Origin: Mycolicibacterium komossense
Lineage (GTDB): Bacteria > Actinomycetota > Actinomycetes > Mycobacteriales > Mycobacteriaceae
Reading direction: 5' to 3'
NCBI RefSeq assembly: GCF_025822605.1
Contig: NZ_JACKTY010000031.1
Coordinates: 18,301-82,300 of the forward strand
Length of the DNA stretch: 64,000 nucleotides
The stretch's first letter is position 1. The number at the start of each line of letters is the position of its first letter. The position numbers and the translations under genes are program-made. The notes beneath the pieces are model-generated. The model saw only the letters and a program-made list of their open reading frames with translations. It did not search any database and had not been told where the DNA came from. Below, piece after piece: positions 26,550 through 34,432 of the stretch.

Positions 26550-27113
26550 CTATTCTGCGGTTACCGCTTTCAGCTTCGCCAGGGTATCCCGGACCACCAC
26601 GGGGAAACTTCGCTGATTGCCAGGATCGATCCAGAGCGTGAATGCGACTTTGAACACGGAGATCCCCGCCTCTGCCGTCAGTGTCGCCGCGGGGTCACCG
26701 ACTCCGCGGCCACGCAAAGCCTCGGCGACCGCCTCGGACAAGGCGGCCATCTTGATCAGCTCGCGCTCCTGCAGGCTCGGATTCGCACTGATCACCGCCT
26801 GCCGCTGGCGCGCGTGTTCGATGCGGCCCTCGAAAACACCGACGACGGCGTCGAGGGCCGTCGCGACGGCGTCGATGGGGGCCACCGATTCGGGCGCTCC
26901 GGCAACGGCGTCGGCGAGGAGCGCCTGCAGACCAGCTGAACCAGCGAACAGCACCTCACGCTTGTCGCTGAAGTACCGGAAGTACGTCCGCTCGGTCAGT
27001 CCGGCGCGCGCGGCGATATCGGCCACCGTGGTCGGTTCGAATCCCCGCTCGCCGAAGAGCTCCAACGCCGCCTTCTGCAGGCGGCCGATCGCATCCGGCT
27101 CCCATCGACTCAT
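26550..27113 (-). CDS. TetR-family transcriptional repressor
   Basis: This 187-residue regulator has an N-terminal helix-turn-helix, with the typical TVADIAARAGLTERTYFRYF segment at residues about 29-48, and an all-helical ligand domain. The ATG at 27113 is the only start that leaves the DNA-binding domain near the N-terminus. It is divergent from the NAD(P)-dependent epimerase gene, and the intergenic region holds two copies of a palindromic site. Local repression of the epimerase and itself is therefore likely. Confidence 0.92.
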   Translation of the reverse strand: MSRWEPDAIGRLQKAALELFGERGFEPTTVADIAARAGLTERTYFRYFSDKREVLFAGSAGLQALLADAVAGAPESVAPIDAVATALDAVVGVFEGRIEHARQRQAVISANPSLQERELIKMAALSEAVAEALRGRGVGDPAATLTAEAGISVFKVAFTLWIDPGNQRSFPVVVRDTLAKLKAVTAE

Positions 27114-27129
27114 CCGAGGATAGTAATTG

Positions 27130-27181
27130 ATGACAGGAGCTGACATCAGGACTACGGTGACCATGACAGTAGCTGACATCA
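27130..27181. promoter_or_regulatory. Paired palindromic operator between TetR gene and epimerase
   Basis: Two nearly identical 19-base sites, ATGACAGGAGCTGACATCA (27130-27148) and ATGACAGTAGCTGACATCA (27163-27181), have start points 33 bases apart, about three helical turns. Each has the inverted pattern ATG-A-CAG-N3-CTG-A-CAT. The second ends 17 bases before the epimerase start. They are the best candidates for the operator of the adjacent TetR protein. Confidence 0.8.
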
Positions 27182-27197
27182 CTTTGCGGAGGTTCTC

Positions 27198-28112
27198 ATG
27201 CGTGTTCTCGTCACCGGTGCGTCCGGCTGGATCGGCTCCGCCGTCGTTCCCGACCTCATCGGCGCTGGTCATCAGGTGGTCGGCCTCGCCAGGTCGGAGG
27301 CCTCCGCGCAGGGGCTGACGGCCGCGGGAGCCGAGGCCCTGCGCGGCGACCTGGACGATCTCGATGTCCTGCGCTCTGCCGCAGCGGATTCCGATGGCGT
27401 CATCCACCTGGCGTTCAAGCACGACGTCGCCTTCTCCGGCGATTTCGACAGTGCGGTCGAGGCCGATCGTCGCGTCATCGAGGTGTTCGGTGACGCGCTC
27501 GCCGGGTCCGACAAACCCTTGGTCCTCGCATCCGGAATCGTCGGGGTGGCACTCGGCACGGTGGCCACCGAGGAGGACGGTCGCGATGTCGACCCGAATA
27601 CGACAGTCGGCGGCCCAGCAGGTCGGCAAGCAAATGCGGCGCTGGTGCTGGCGCTGGCCCAGCGGGGCGTGCGCTCCTCGGTACTTCGGCTTCCCCCGAC
27701 CGTCCACGGCGAAGGTGACAACGGCTTCATCCCCCGCGCCATCGACGCCGACCGTGATAAGGGGGTCGCGGGCTACATCGGCGACGGCACCAACCGCTGG
27801 CCGGCCGTACACCGGATCGACGCCGCCCGCTTGTTCCGTCTCGCACTCGAAAACGCGCCGGCCGCAACGGTGTTACACGCGGTGGCCGATGAGGGCGTGC
27901 CGCTGCGGGAGGTCGCCGAGGTGATCGGGCGACACCTCGACATCCCGGTGACCGCTCTCTCGCCGGAGGCTGCCGGCGAGCATTTCGGTTGGCTCGGCGG
28001 CTTTCTCGGTGTCGACACCCCCGCGTCCAGCGCCATCACCCAGGAGCTCATGGGCTGGCGCCCCACCCAGCCGGGGCTGATCGAGGATCTCGACAAGGGC
28101 CACTACTTCTGA
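27198..28112 (+). CDS. NAD(P)-dependent epimerase/reductase (extended SDR)
   Basis: This 304-residue atypical or extended short-chain dehydrogenase begins MRVLVTGASGWIGSAVV, a classical TGxxGxxG nucleotide-binding motif. Residues FKHDVAFSGDF and LRLPPTVHGEGDNGFIP fit the family of NAD-dependent epimerases seen beside TetR regulators in actinobacteria. The ribosome site GCGGAGG lies eight bases before the ATG. The substrate is unknown. Likely derepressed when the divergent TetR binds its ligand. Confidence 0.88.
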   Translation: MRVLVTGASGWIGSAVVPDLIGAGHQVVGLARSEASAQGLTAAGAEALRGDLDDLDVLRSAAADSDGVIHLAFKHDVAFSGDFDSAVEADRRVIEVFGDALAGSDKPLVLASGIVGVALGTVATEEDGRDVDPNTTVGGPAGRQANAALVLALAQRGVRSSVLRLPPTVHGEGDNGFIPRAIDADRDKGVAGYIGDGTNRWPAVHRIDAARLFRLALENAPAATVLHAVADEGVPLREVAEVIGRHLDIPVTALSPEAAGEHFGWLGGFLGVDTPASSAITQELMGWRPTQPGLIEDLDKGHYF

Positions 28113-28220
28113 TCGACCAGCAGGCTCCTCATAGCGACGTGCCCTTCTCGTCGCAGCTGCTCCAGTTCGCTTCTGGTCCCGGCCAATTGCCCAGGGCGGA
28201 CGAGAGCGGACATCGTCGGC

Positions 28221-29072
28221 TCAACGCCGCCAGAAGTCGTACTCGTCGCGGCCGGGCCGGAATCCGGCCGCCTCGACGATGTCGACGGCCACGTCGAACA
28301 GCCGACCCACCCGAAGCGGAACATGGGCGTCGCTGCCGAATGACACCGCACCGCCGCCCTCCTCGTACCACCAGCGCATCAGCGTGGTCGAGGCGAGCGG
28401 GCTGGTGGTGTTGAGCTCAAGCGCCCGATCGGAACTCGCGAGCGCGCGGAAGGCCGCCCGGTACTCCTCCTCGAAATCTGCCTCGCGGTACTCCCCCTCG
28501 CGGGCGGCGGGCCAGTATCGACGCGGGTAGTCGCAGTGCGCCAGCACCTGGAACACCCCGGAACCCTCGACCAGTCGGAGGAGCTCTTCGAAGTAGTCGC
28601 GAACGACGACGTGTGCCGGTAGCTGGCGAAACAGCCGGTCCGCGTAGATCAGCCGGCCGTTGTGCACGACCGAATGCAATGAGCCGAGCACCCGCTCGAA
28701 GCGGCCCTGCGCGAGCACGGCCGTCACACTTCCCTCGAAGTGATGCGGCTCGCCGGCTTCGATACCGGAGAGGATGCGCAGGTCCGGGAACATGCCCCGG
28801 CATCGTTCGATACTGGCCAGGTATCCCTCGATGTCGATCGCGTGCACCCGTTCACGCTCGGCGATCTCCGCCGGGACATCCGCGGATTGCGCGACATCGC
28901 CCGCGGGGGGCGGGTGGTCGTGGTCGCCCCACTCGGTGAAATCGACATGCTCGGTGAACGCGATCGACGGCAGGCCGACCTCGACCGCGCGGCGGCAGGT
29001 CTCTTCCATCGACGCGTTGACGCCGGTGTCCCAGGAGAATTCGGAGTGCACGTGATTATCGGCGGGAAGCAT
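28221..29072 (-). CDS. PHP-domain phosphoesterase (histidinol-phosphatase-like)
   Basis: This 283-residue PHP-family hydrolase has its metal-binding motifs in order: DNHVHSEFSWD, FTEHVDF, GIEAGE, LGSLHSV, LAHCDY and FGSDAH. They match HisK-type histidinol phosphatases, which dephosphorylate L-histidinol phosphate. There are no his genes nearby, so a different phosphate ester substrate is equally possible. The ATG at 29072 is assigned from the conserved N-terminal motif. Confidence 0.9.
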   Translation of the reverse strand: MLPADNHVHSEFSWDTGVNASMEETCRRAVEVGLPSIAFTEHVDFTEWGDHDHPPPAGDVAQSADVPAEIAERERVHAIDIEGYLASIERCRGMFPDLRILSGIEAGEPHHFEGSVTAVLAQGRFERVLGSLHSVVHNGRLIYADRLFRQLPAHVVVRDYFEELLRLVEGSGVFQVLAHCDYPRRYWPAAREGEYREADFEEEYRAAFRALASSDRALELNTTSPLASTTLMRWWYEEGGGAVSFGSDAHVPLRVGRLFDVAVDIVEAAGFRPGRDEYDFWRR

Positions 29073-29136
29073 CGCGACAATCGTCGCACGGCTGACGCCG
29101 CGCCAGTCGGGGCCGGCGCCATCTGATCCGGCCTAT

Positions 29137-29763
29137 TCAGCCAGGTTTCACCCAGCGCCACTGACACAACGACCACGGTTCGGCTGTCGGCAGGGAGTCG
29201 CGCACCGCGGTGAAGACCCCAGGCCACTGCACGGCGTCGTAGTCGTCGCCGGAGAGCCAGCCACCGCAGACAACTTTGGGACCCCAGGCGGCGATATCTG
29301 CGGCGACGCTGTCGTAGTCGTGCCTGGCGTCGATGTGCACCCAGGCCAGGGAACCGTCGGCGAACAGCGCCGAGGCGGGCACCGATGCTCCGATCACCAG
29401 GTGGACCCGGTCGGCGAACCCACAATCGATGATGTTGCGGTGCAACTGCCCCGCGAAGGTGCCCCCGCCGTCGGCGACCGCCGCACCGTGGGCGTTGATC
29501 GCACGGCGCCCCTCCGGACCACTGCCGCGGCAGGTGTCGACTCCCACGATCGTGATTCGCCGGCCGTTGGCGGTGACGGCCTCGGCCAGCGAGCACAGGC
29601 TCTTGCCCAGATAGTTGCCGACTTCGACGAAGACGCTGCCGTCTGGGAAGTGCGCCACCGCCTCGTCCTGCGCGTCGCGCCACTGGAACCAGCCGGGGAT
29701 GTCCTGCCAACGCAGAACTGGGGCATGGCCGCCGGCCGGTGCGGTGTCCGTCACGCAGTGCAC
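29137..29763 (-). CDS. Class I SAM-dependent methyltransferase (Methyltransf_24-like)
   Basis: About 208 residues. The Rossmann motif I region reads VFVEVGNYLGKSLCSLAEAV, and a later VHIDARHDYDSVAADIAAW with VVCGGWLSGDDYD is typical of class I methyltransferases of the cephalosporin-hydroxylase-like or Methyltransf_24 type. The substrate is unknown. The start is uncertain. The frame is open to a TTG at 29787; GTG at 29763 is preceded by ACGGGG, and GTG at 29754 is also possible. It is divergent from the cutinase gene. Confidence 0.8.
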   Translation of the reverse strand: MHCVTDTAPAGGHAPVLRWQDIPGWFQWRDAQDEAVAHFPDGSVFVEVGNYLGKSLCSLAEAVTANGRRITIVGVDTCRGSGPEGRRAINAHGAAVADGGGTFAGQLHRNIIDCGFADRVHLVIGASVPASALFADGSLAWVHIDARHDYDSVAADIAAWGPKVVCGGWLSGDDYDAVQWPGVFTAVRDSLPTAEPWSLCQWRWVKPG

Positions 29764-29824
29764 GTACCCCGTCGTTCGGTCGCGCAATCCGGTCCGCTGA
29801 CGAACGCTCGGGCAGACTGAAACG

Positions 29825-30559
29825 ATGGACGGACGCTACGCAGTTCGGGGAGCAACCGGCGGGCAACGCGGTGCGGCGCCGACCGGAGCCGGGACGTCGG
29901 TCCTGGGAATCATCCGGATCCTCGCCGCGGCCCCGATGGCGGCATCGGCACTGTTGGGTGTGCCCACGGCACCGGCGTCAGCTGCAGCCTGCCCCGATGT
30001 GGAGGTGATCTTCGCTCGCGGTACCACCGAAGCGCCCGGCGTCGGCGGGATCGGCCAGTCCTTCGTCGACGATGTCCGGTCGAGGGTCAGCCCGAAATCC
30101 GTCGGGGTGTACGCGGTGCAGTATCCGGCGAGTACCGACTTCCCGACCGGGGTGATCGGCATCGGCGACGCCAGCGCCCATATCCAAAACACCGCGGCGA
30201 ACTGCCCGAACACCAGGATCGTGCTGGGCGGCTACTCGCAGGGCGCCGCGGTGATGGGCTTCGTCACCGCCGATGCGATACCCGCCGGGTCGCCACCCGG
30301 CGCACCGTCGCCGATGCCTGCGAGCGTGGCTGACCACGTCGCGGCGGTCGCGCTGTTCGGTAAACCGTCACCCAAATTCATGGCCGCGGTCGAGGAGCCG
30401 ACCGTCACCATCGGTCCGCTGTACGCAGACAAAACCACCGACCTGTGTGTGCCGGGAGACCCGGTGTGCTCCGACGGCGGCAGCGTCGCCAACCACGGCC
30501 GCTATGTGCCGACCGGACTCGTCGACCAGGCGGCGACGTTCGTGGCCGCCCGCGTCTAG
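29825..30559 (+). CDS. Secreted cutinase-family esterase
   Basis: This 244-residue protein has a signal sequence (hydrophobic residues about 25-54, ending PASAAA). The catalytic triad of cutinases is visible: Ser138 in GGYSQGA, Asp212 in VPGDPVC and His224 in NHGRY, with cysteines placed for the two family disulfides. Mycobacterial relatives hydrolyse lipid or polyester substrates at the cell surface. The N-terminus before the signal core is long (about 24 residues), so a downstream start could be used. Confidence 0.93.
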   Translation: MDGRYAVRGATGGQRGAAPTGAGTSVLGIIRILAAAPMAASALLGVPTAPASAAACPDVEVIFARGTTEAPGVGGIGQSFVDDVRSRVSPKSVGVYAVQYPASTDFPTGVIGIGDASAHIQNTAANCPNTRIVLGGYSQGAAVMGFVTADAIPAGSPPGAPSPMPASVADHVAAVALFGKPSPKFMAAVEEPTVTIGPLYADKTTDLCVPGDPVCSDGGSVANHGRYVPTGLVDQAATFVAARV

Positions 30560-30574
30560 CGGCGCCGCACTCGC

Positions 30575-31621
30575 CTACGCCAAGCGCGGGTCGATCAGAT
30601 ACTTGCTGCCCCGTCCGAGCGCCATATCCTCCAGGCTCTCCACCAGCCGGTCCAGCGGCCGGACCTCGGTGATCAGATCCTGGCCGTCCAGTTGGCCACT
30701 CTCGATGAGCCGCAGGGCCCGCTCGACGTAGAGAGGCTCATGATGGAAGACACCCTTGATCGTGTACTCGAAGTAGTGCATATCGTTGGCGTTGAGCGAG
30801 AACTCCGCACCGACCGGCGGGCCACCGAACATCACGGCGGTACCACCCGGCCGGATGCATTTGGCGGTCTGCTCCCACACCGCAGGCAGGCCGACGGCTT
30901 CGATAGCGACGTCGGCACCCTTCCCGTGCGGGGTAAGTAAGCGCACTGCCGCGGCCACCTCGTCAGTACCTTCGTACTGCGAGATGTCGACAATTTCCTT
31001 CGCGCCCATCTTCTTTGCGGCATCCAGACGGAAGGGCGACTGGTCGACGGCGATGACATGTGCCCCACGCAACGTCGCCAATTTGATGAACATCTGACCG
31101 ATGGGGCCCGAACCATTCACTGCCACAACGTCACCGAGCTCGATTCCACTGACGTACATGCCGTGGACAACGGTCGCCAGCGGCTCCAGTGGAGCCACCG
31201 ACGCAAAGGCGGTGCTGTCGGCGATCTGATAGGTATTGCGCGCAACGATAGGCGCGGGAATGACGACCTCTTCGGCGAAGGCTCCGTTGAGGAACTGCAG
31301 GTTCTCGCACAGGCTCTGCCGGTTGGCTTTACACGCCCAGCAGCCGCCGCACGGCGCGGAGTTCGCGGCGACGACCCGCATTCCCGGCTCGAAAGCGGTG
31401 ACACCCTCGCCAACTCGGGAGACGACACCGGCGAACTCGTGGCCGAACGGCGCGGGGTAGCTCTTGAACAGCTTGTGGTGACCCCGTCGGTACGCCTTGA
31501 GATCGGTACCGCAGGTGGCGGCGCCGTGGACCGTCACGGCGATCTCGCCGGGGCCGGGCTCCCGGGTCTCGACCTCTTCGATCCGCAGATCCCCTGGCCC
31601 GTAGAACACTGCGGCTCTCAT
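30575..31621 (-). CDS. Zinc-dependent sugar or polyol dehydrogenase (MDR superfamily)
   Basis: This 348-residue medium-chain alcohol dehydrogenase has catalytic zinc ligands in ATCGTDLKA and FGHEFAG. The structural zinc site is APCGGCWACKANRQSLC with four cysteines, and the nucleotide fold is NGSGPIGQMFI. It probably oxidises a polyol or sugar alcohol to a ketose. It is the last gene of a leftward cluster with an aldolase, a sugar-binding lipoprotein and a DeoR regulator, and it has its own AT-rich promoter region carrying TAACAT half-sites. The substrate cannot be named from sequence. Confidence 0.9.
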   Translation of the reverse strand: MRAAVFYGPGDLRIEEVETREPGPGEIAVTVHGAATCGTDLKAYRRGHHKLFKSYPAPFGHEFAGVVSRVGEGVTAFEPGMRVVAANSAPCGGCWACKANRQSLCENLQFLNGAFAEEVVIPAPIVARNTYQIADSTAFASVAPLEPLATVVHGMYVSGIELGDVVAVNGSGPIGQMFIKLATLRGAHVIAVDQSPFRLDAAKKMGAKEIVDISQYEGTDEVAAAVRLLTPHGKGADVAIEAVGLPAVWEQTAKCIRPGGTAVMFGGPPVGAEFSLNANDMHYFEYTIKGVFHHEPLYVERALRLIESGQLDGQDLITEVRPLDRLVESLEDMALGRGSKYLIDPRLA

Positions 31622-31669
31622 TCAGGTCATTCCCTTCGTCGGACGGACTTCCCGTCGCCACGCCAAAGA

Positions 31670-31696
31670 TAACATAAATAACGTTTGATTTAACAT
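31670..31696. promoter_or_regulatory. AT-rich TAACAT half-sites upstream of zinc dehydrogenase
   Basis: TAACAT occurs at 31670-31675 and 31691-31696, with TAACGT between them (31679-31684). The stretch is strikingly AT-rich against its surroundings. The same half-site is found in the palindrome before the FGGY kinase, so this is a candidate DeoR operator. Confidence 0.45.
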
Positions 31697-31732
31697 AGAA
31701 AATGGTGACTGATCGGCCACCGGAGGCGAACG

Positions 31733-32536
31733 TCAGGGAGCGCTCTGCGCCACGGTCACGTCGATGTTCCGCGCCCGAATGGAGGCGACAACCTCATCGG
31801 GCGTCTTCGAATCCACGACCACGTGGTCGAATTCGTCGAGGCCGCAGAGCCGGAACATGGCTCGGCGCGCGAACTTCGTGTGATCGACCAACAGCACCCT
31901 GCTGCTGGCGGCGCCCATCATGGCCCTCTTGATCGAGACGGTGTCCTGCTGCTGGTGGTAGCAGGCGTCGCCGATCACCGCGGAGGTGGACATGACCAGA
32001 ACATCGGCATGCAGGGTCGAGATGGCATCGACGGCCATCTGGCCCATGAACGCGTTGCACCAGCTTCGATACTCGCCGCCGATGAGGACGAGCTGGATGT
32101 CCTCGACGTCGACCAGCGAGTTGGTCACACTCAAGCTGTTACTCACCACCGTCAACGGCGCTCTGGCCCCGAGGTGATCGAGCAGTGGTAGCAGCGTCGT
32201 GGAATCATCCAGCATGACGGTCTGCCCAGGCTGGATGAACTCGAGCGCAGCGGCCGTGAGTTCCACCTTCTCCGAACGCTGTTGAGCTCTGCGATAGGCG
32301 TCATTGGACTCGACCGTGCTCGACGGTAGGGCCGTTGCCGCCCCCCGCGATTTGCGGAGCACGTTCTGGGCTTCGAGCTGATCCAGGTCGCGATGCACCG
32401 TCATCACGCTGACGTTCAACGTCTTCGCCAGGTCCTCGATGGTCATCGTCCCGGCCGCCATCACCGCCTCGGTCAGAAGTCGATGGCGCTGCGCTTGCCG
32501 AGACGCCGCTTTGCCATTCTGGCCGAGGCTGTCCAT
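31733..32536 (-). CDS. DeoR-family transcriptional regulator
   Basis: This 267-residue regulator has an N-terminal winged helix (MTIEDLAKTLNVSVMTVHRDLDQLE, residues about 30-54) and a C-terminal sugar-phosphate sensing DeoRC domain (VMLDDSTTLLPLLDHL...VLIGGEYR). DeoR proteins usually repress sugar catabolism genes and respond to a phosphorylated intermediate. The GGGGAGGAG ribosome site precedes the ATG at 32536. It lies inside the aldolase-dehydrogenase cluster and is the likely reader of the TAACAT sites. Confidence 0.94.
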   Translation of the reverse strand: MDSLGQNGKAASRQAQRHRLLTEAVMAAGTMTIEDLAKTLNVSVMTVHRDLDQLEAQNVLRKSRGAATALPSSTVESNDAYRRAQQRSEKVELTAAALEFIQPGQTVMLDDSTTLLPLLDHLGARAPLTVVSNSLSVTNSLVDVEDIQLVLIGGEYRSWCNAFMGQMAVDAISTLHADVLVMSTSAVIGDACYHQQQDTVSIKRAMMGAASSRVLLVDHTKFARRAMFRLCGLDEFDHVVVDSKTPDEVVASIRARNIDVTVAQSAP

Positions 32537-32597
32537 CTGCCCGGCTCCTCCCCGTCTGGCCCGCCTGGTGATCGCTCCAGAGCCTATCGACTGGCGG

Positions 32598-33632
32598 CTA
32601 ATTCTCGTTCGCCAAATCTCCAGTCTGGATATTCTTGTCGATCAGCTCGGGCAGTCGATCCAGGAGCGCCTGCCTATCGGTGACGACATTGCGCAGGACC
32701 TCGTCGATATTGGTGCTGTTGACCGGCGGCATGACGTACCGCAGATTCTTTTCGACAGTCTCACCCTTGGCGATCTTGTTGGCCACCGCCAGGCCGTCCG
32801 CGAGCTCAATTGTGCCGTTTTGCAAGGAAGTCCCGATGAACTCACCGCTCTTCACGGCCTGCAGACCGTCCTCGATACCGTCGATGCCGACGATGGGGAT
32901 CTTCACCCCGGCTTCTTTGGTCGCCTGCAACGCACCCAGGCCCATATCGTCATTCTGGGCGACGATCCCGTCGATCTGGTTGCCGAAGGCCGTGATCCAG
33001 TTCTTCATCTTGTTGACGGCTTCGTCGCGGGTGTTGTTCCCGGTGTCCATCGCGAGCACCTTGATCCCGGGATTGGCATCGAGCACCGCCTTGTTGCCGG
33101 CCGTTCGGTCGATCTCGTATGAGGCACCGAGCTTGGTCTGCAGGACGACAATGTTTCCCTTGCCACCGAGGTGATCGACCATCTGCTGCATCTCCTGCTT
33201 GCCCGCCGCGACGTCGTCGGGCAGCACCGTGGCCGCGAGCTTGGAGTCGTCAGAGAGGGCGGCGTTGACCGCGAGCACCGGGATTCCCGCCTGATTGGCC
33301 TTGTCGACCTGGGGTTGCAGCGAGTCGGCCTGCACCGGCACCACAATCAGCGCGTCGACCTTTTGCTGGATGAACTGTTCGACCTGATTGGCCTGCGTGT
33401 TGACGTCACTCCCGGCCGATTTCCAGACCAGGTCGATGTTGTTGGCATCGGCGTAACGCTGCATGCCCTGCTGGCCTTCGGTGATGAACGAACTCATGTC
33501 GTAGACAGTCACACCGATGGTCTTACGACCGTCGTTGGCGCTGGTGTCCCCGGCGCCACATCCGGTCAGGGCTCCGACGAGCGCCGTCGCTCCGACGAGC
33601 CCCGCCATCACTCTTGTTCGCTTCACATTCAT
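32598..33632 (-). CDS. Sugar-binding lipoprotein of ribose-type ABC importers
   Basis: This 344-residue lipoprotein has the lipobox LTGC, giving Cys25. The type I periplasmic binding fold follows, with FITEGQQGMQRYADANNIDL and VDALIVVPVQADSLQPQV typical of RbsB-like sugar-binding proteins. It should bind a pentose, polyol or related ligand. Unusually, no permease or ATPase gene accompanies it anywhere in this window, so it must share a transporter encoded elsewhere or act as an orphan. It lies 61 bases after the aldolase gene. Confidence 0.92.
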   Translation of the reverse strand: MNVKRTRVMAGLVGATALVGALTGCGAGDTSANDGRKTIGVTVYDMSSFITEGQQGMQRYADANNIDLVWKSAGSDVNTQANQVEQFIQQKVDALIVVPVQADSLQPQVDKANQAGIPVLAVNAALSDDSKLAATVLPDDVAAGKQEMQQMVDHLGGKGNIVVLQTKLGASYEIDRTAGNKAVLDANPGIKVLAMDTGNNTRDEAVNKMKNWITAFGNQIDGIVAQNDDMGLGALQATKEAGVKIPIVGIDGIEDGLQAVKSGEFIGTSLQNGTIELADGLAVANKIAKGETVEKNLRYVMPPVNSTNIDEVLRNVVTDRQALLDRLPELIDKNIQTGDLANEN

Positions 33633-33642
33633 ATGTGATATC

Positions 33643-33684
33643 TAACATTACTGACGTGATCTAGAGCAAGTATTTGTTGTTATG
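33643..33684. promoter_or_regulatory. Possible DeoR half-sites between aldolase and binding protein
   Basis: TAACAT at 33643-33648 and TGTTATG at 33678-33684 lie in the 61-base spacer before the binding-protein start. They resemble the half-sites at 31670 and 34402. Short, AT-rich and therefore weak evidence. Confidence 0.3.
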
Positions 33685-33693
33685 TGGCTCTGG

Positions 33694-34350
33694 TCACCGC
33701 CGCTTCGGCTGGCCGTAGGTGCCGAACTTCTCGACGACGACAGCCAACTGGTCGGGCGTGATCTCCTTGGGCACACCCACGCTGGAAGCCCGCAACCAGA
33801 CATCGCACAACCACTCCAGCTGACTGACCTTGTCGTAAGCGTGGGACAGCGAATTCGAGAACGCGATGGTTCCGTGATTGGCCAGGATGCAGGCGCTACG
33901 GCCCTCCAGTGCGGTCGCCATGGCATCCGCCAGTTCGCCCGTCCCGTACGTGCAATAGGGGGCGACCCGGACCTGCCCCCCGAACATCGCCGTCTGATAG
34001 TGCACCAGCGGGACGGCATCGCGCAGCAGCGAAAGTGCTGTTGCCGCAACCGAATGCGTATGAACCACAGCTGCCGCGTCGAAATCCCGGTAGCACCGCA
34101 GATGCATGGGCAGTTCGGTGGTGGGAGTGAGATCACCCGTGACAACGGTGCCGTCCAGGCGCACCACGGGGATGTCCTCGGCCGTCATCGTCGCGTAGTC
34201 CACCCCCGATGGCGTGGCGCAGACCAGATCGCCGACGCGGATAGAGACATTCCCAGACGTTCCGACCACCAAGCGATCCGTGGTCATCCGCTTGGCAACC
34301 CGGACGACCTCCTCGCGCGCCTCGTCGAGAGCTGCTCCAGAATCGGGCAT
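33694..34350 (-). CDS. Class II aldolase/adducin-family sugar-phosphate aldolase
   Basis: This 218-residue class II aldolase resembles L-fuculose-phosphate aldolase and L-ribulose-phosphate 4-epimerase. Visible are TSGNVS (phosphate binding), the metal pair in VVHTHS and the third ligand region ILANHG. It would cleave or epimerise a ketose phosphate made by the divergent FGGY kinase. It is the first gene of the leftward sugar cluster; the shared promoter contains the 34402 palindrome. The exact substrate is unresolved. Confidence 0.9.
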   Translation of the reverse strand: MPDSGAALDEAREEVVRVAKRMTTDRLVVGTSGNVSIRVGDLVCATPSGVDYATMTAEDIPVVRLDGTVVTGDLTPTTELPMHLRCYRDFDAAAVVHTHSVAATALSLLRDAVPLVHYQTAMFGGQVRVAPYCTYGTGELADAMATALEGRSACILANHGTIAFSNSLSHAYDKVSQLEWLCDVWLRASSVGVPKEITPDQLAVVVEKFGTYGQPKRR

Positions 34351-34401
34351 GTCATCACGTCACTTCCGGTGTCGGTGTGGGTTGTCGGCGAACAGGTCCG
34401 T

Positions 34402-34424
34402 TTATAACAGATGACATGTTATAA
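34402..34424. promoter_or_regulatory. Perfect palindromic operator between aldolase and kinase
   Basis: TTATAACA-N7-TGTTATAA is an exact inverted repeat with eight-base arms, nine bases before the kinase ATG and 52 bases from the aldolase start. Its half-sites recur at other promoters of the cluster. It is the best operator candidate for the cluster's DeoR regulator. Confidence 0.8.
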
Positions 34425-34432
34425 CTAACACC

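Noticed and set aside
27114..27812. N-terminal extension of the TetR frame opposite the epimerase
   Set aside because: It lies antisense to the epimerase and over the operator pair; the helix-turn-helix begins just after 27113.
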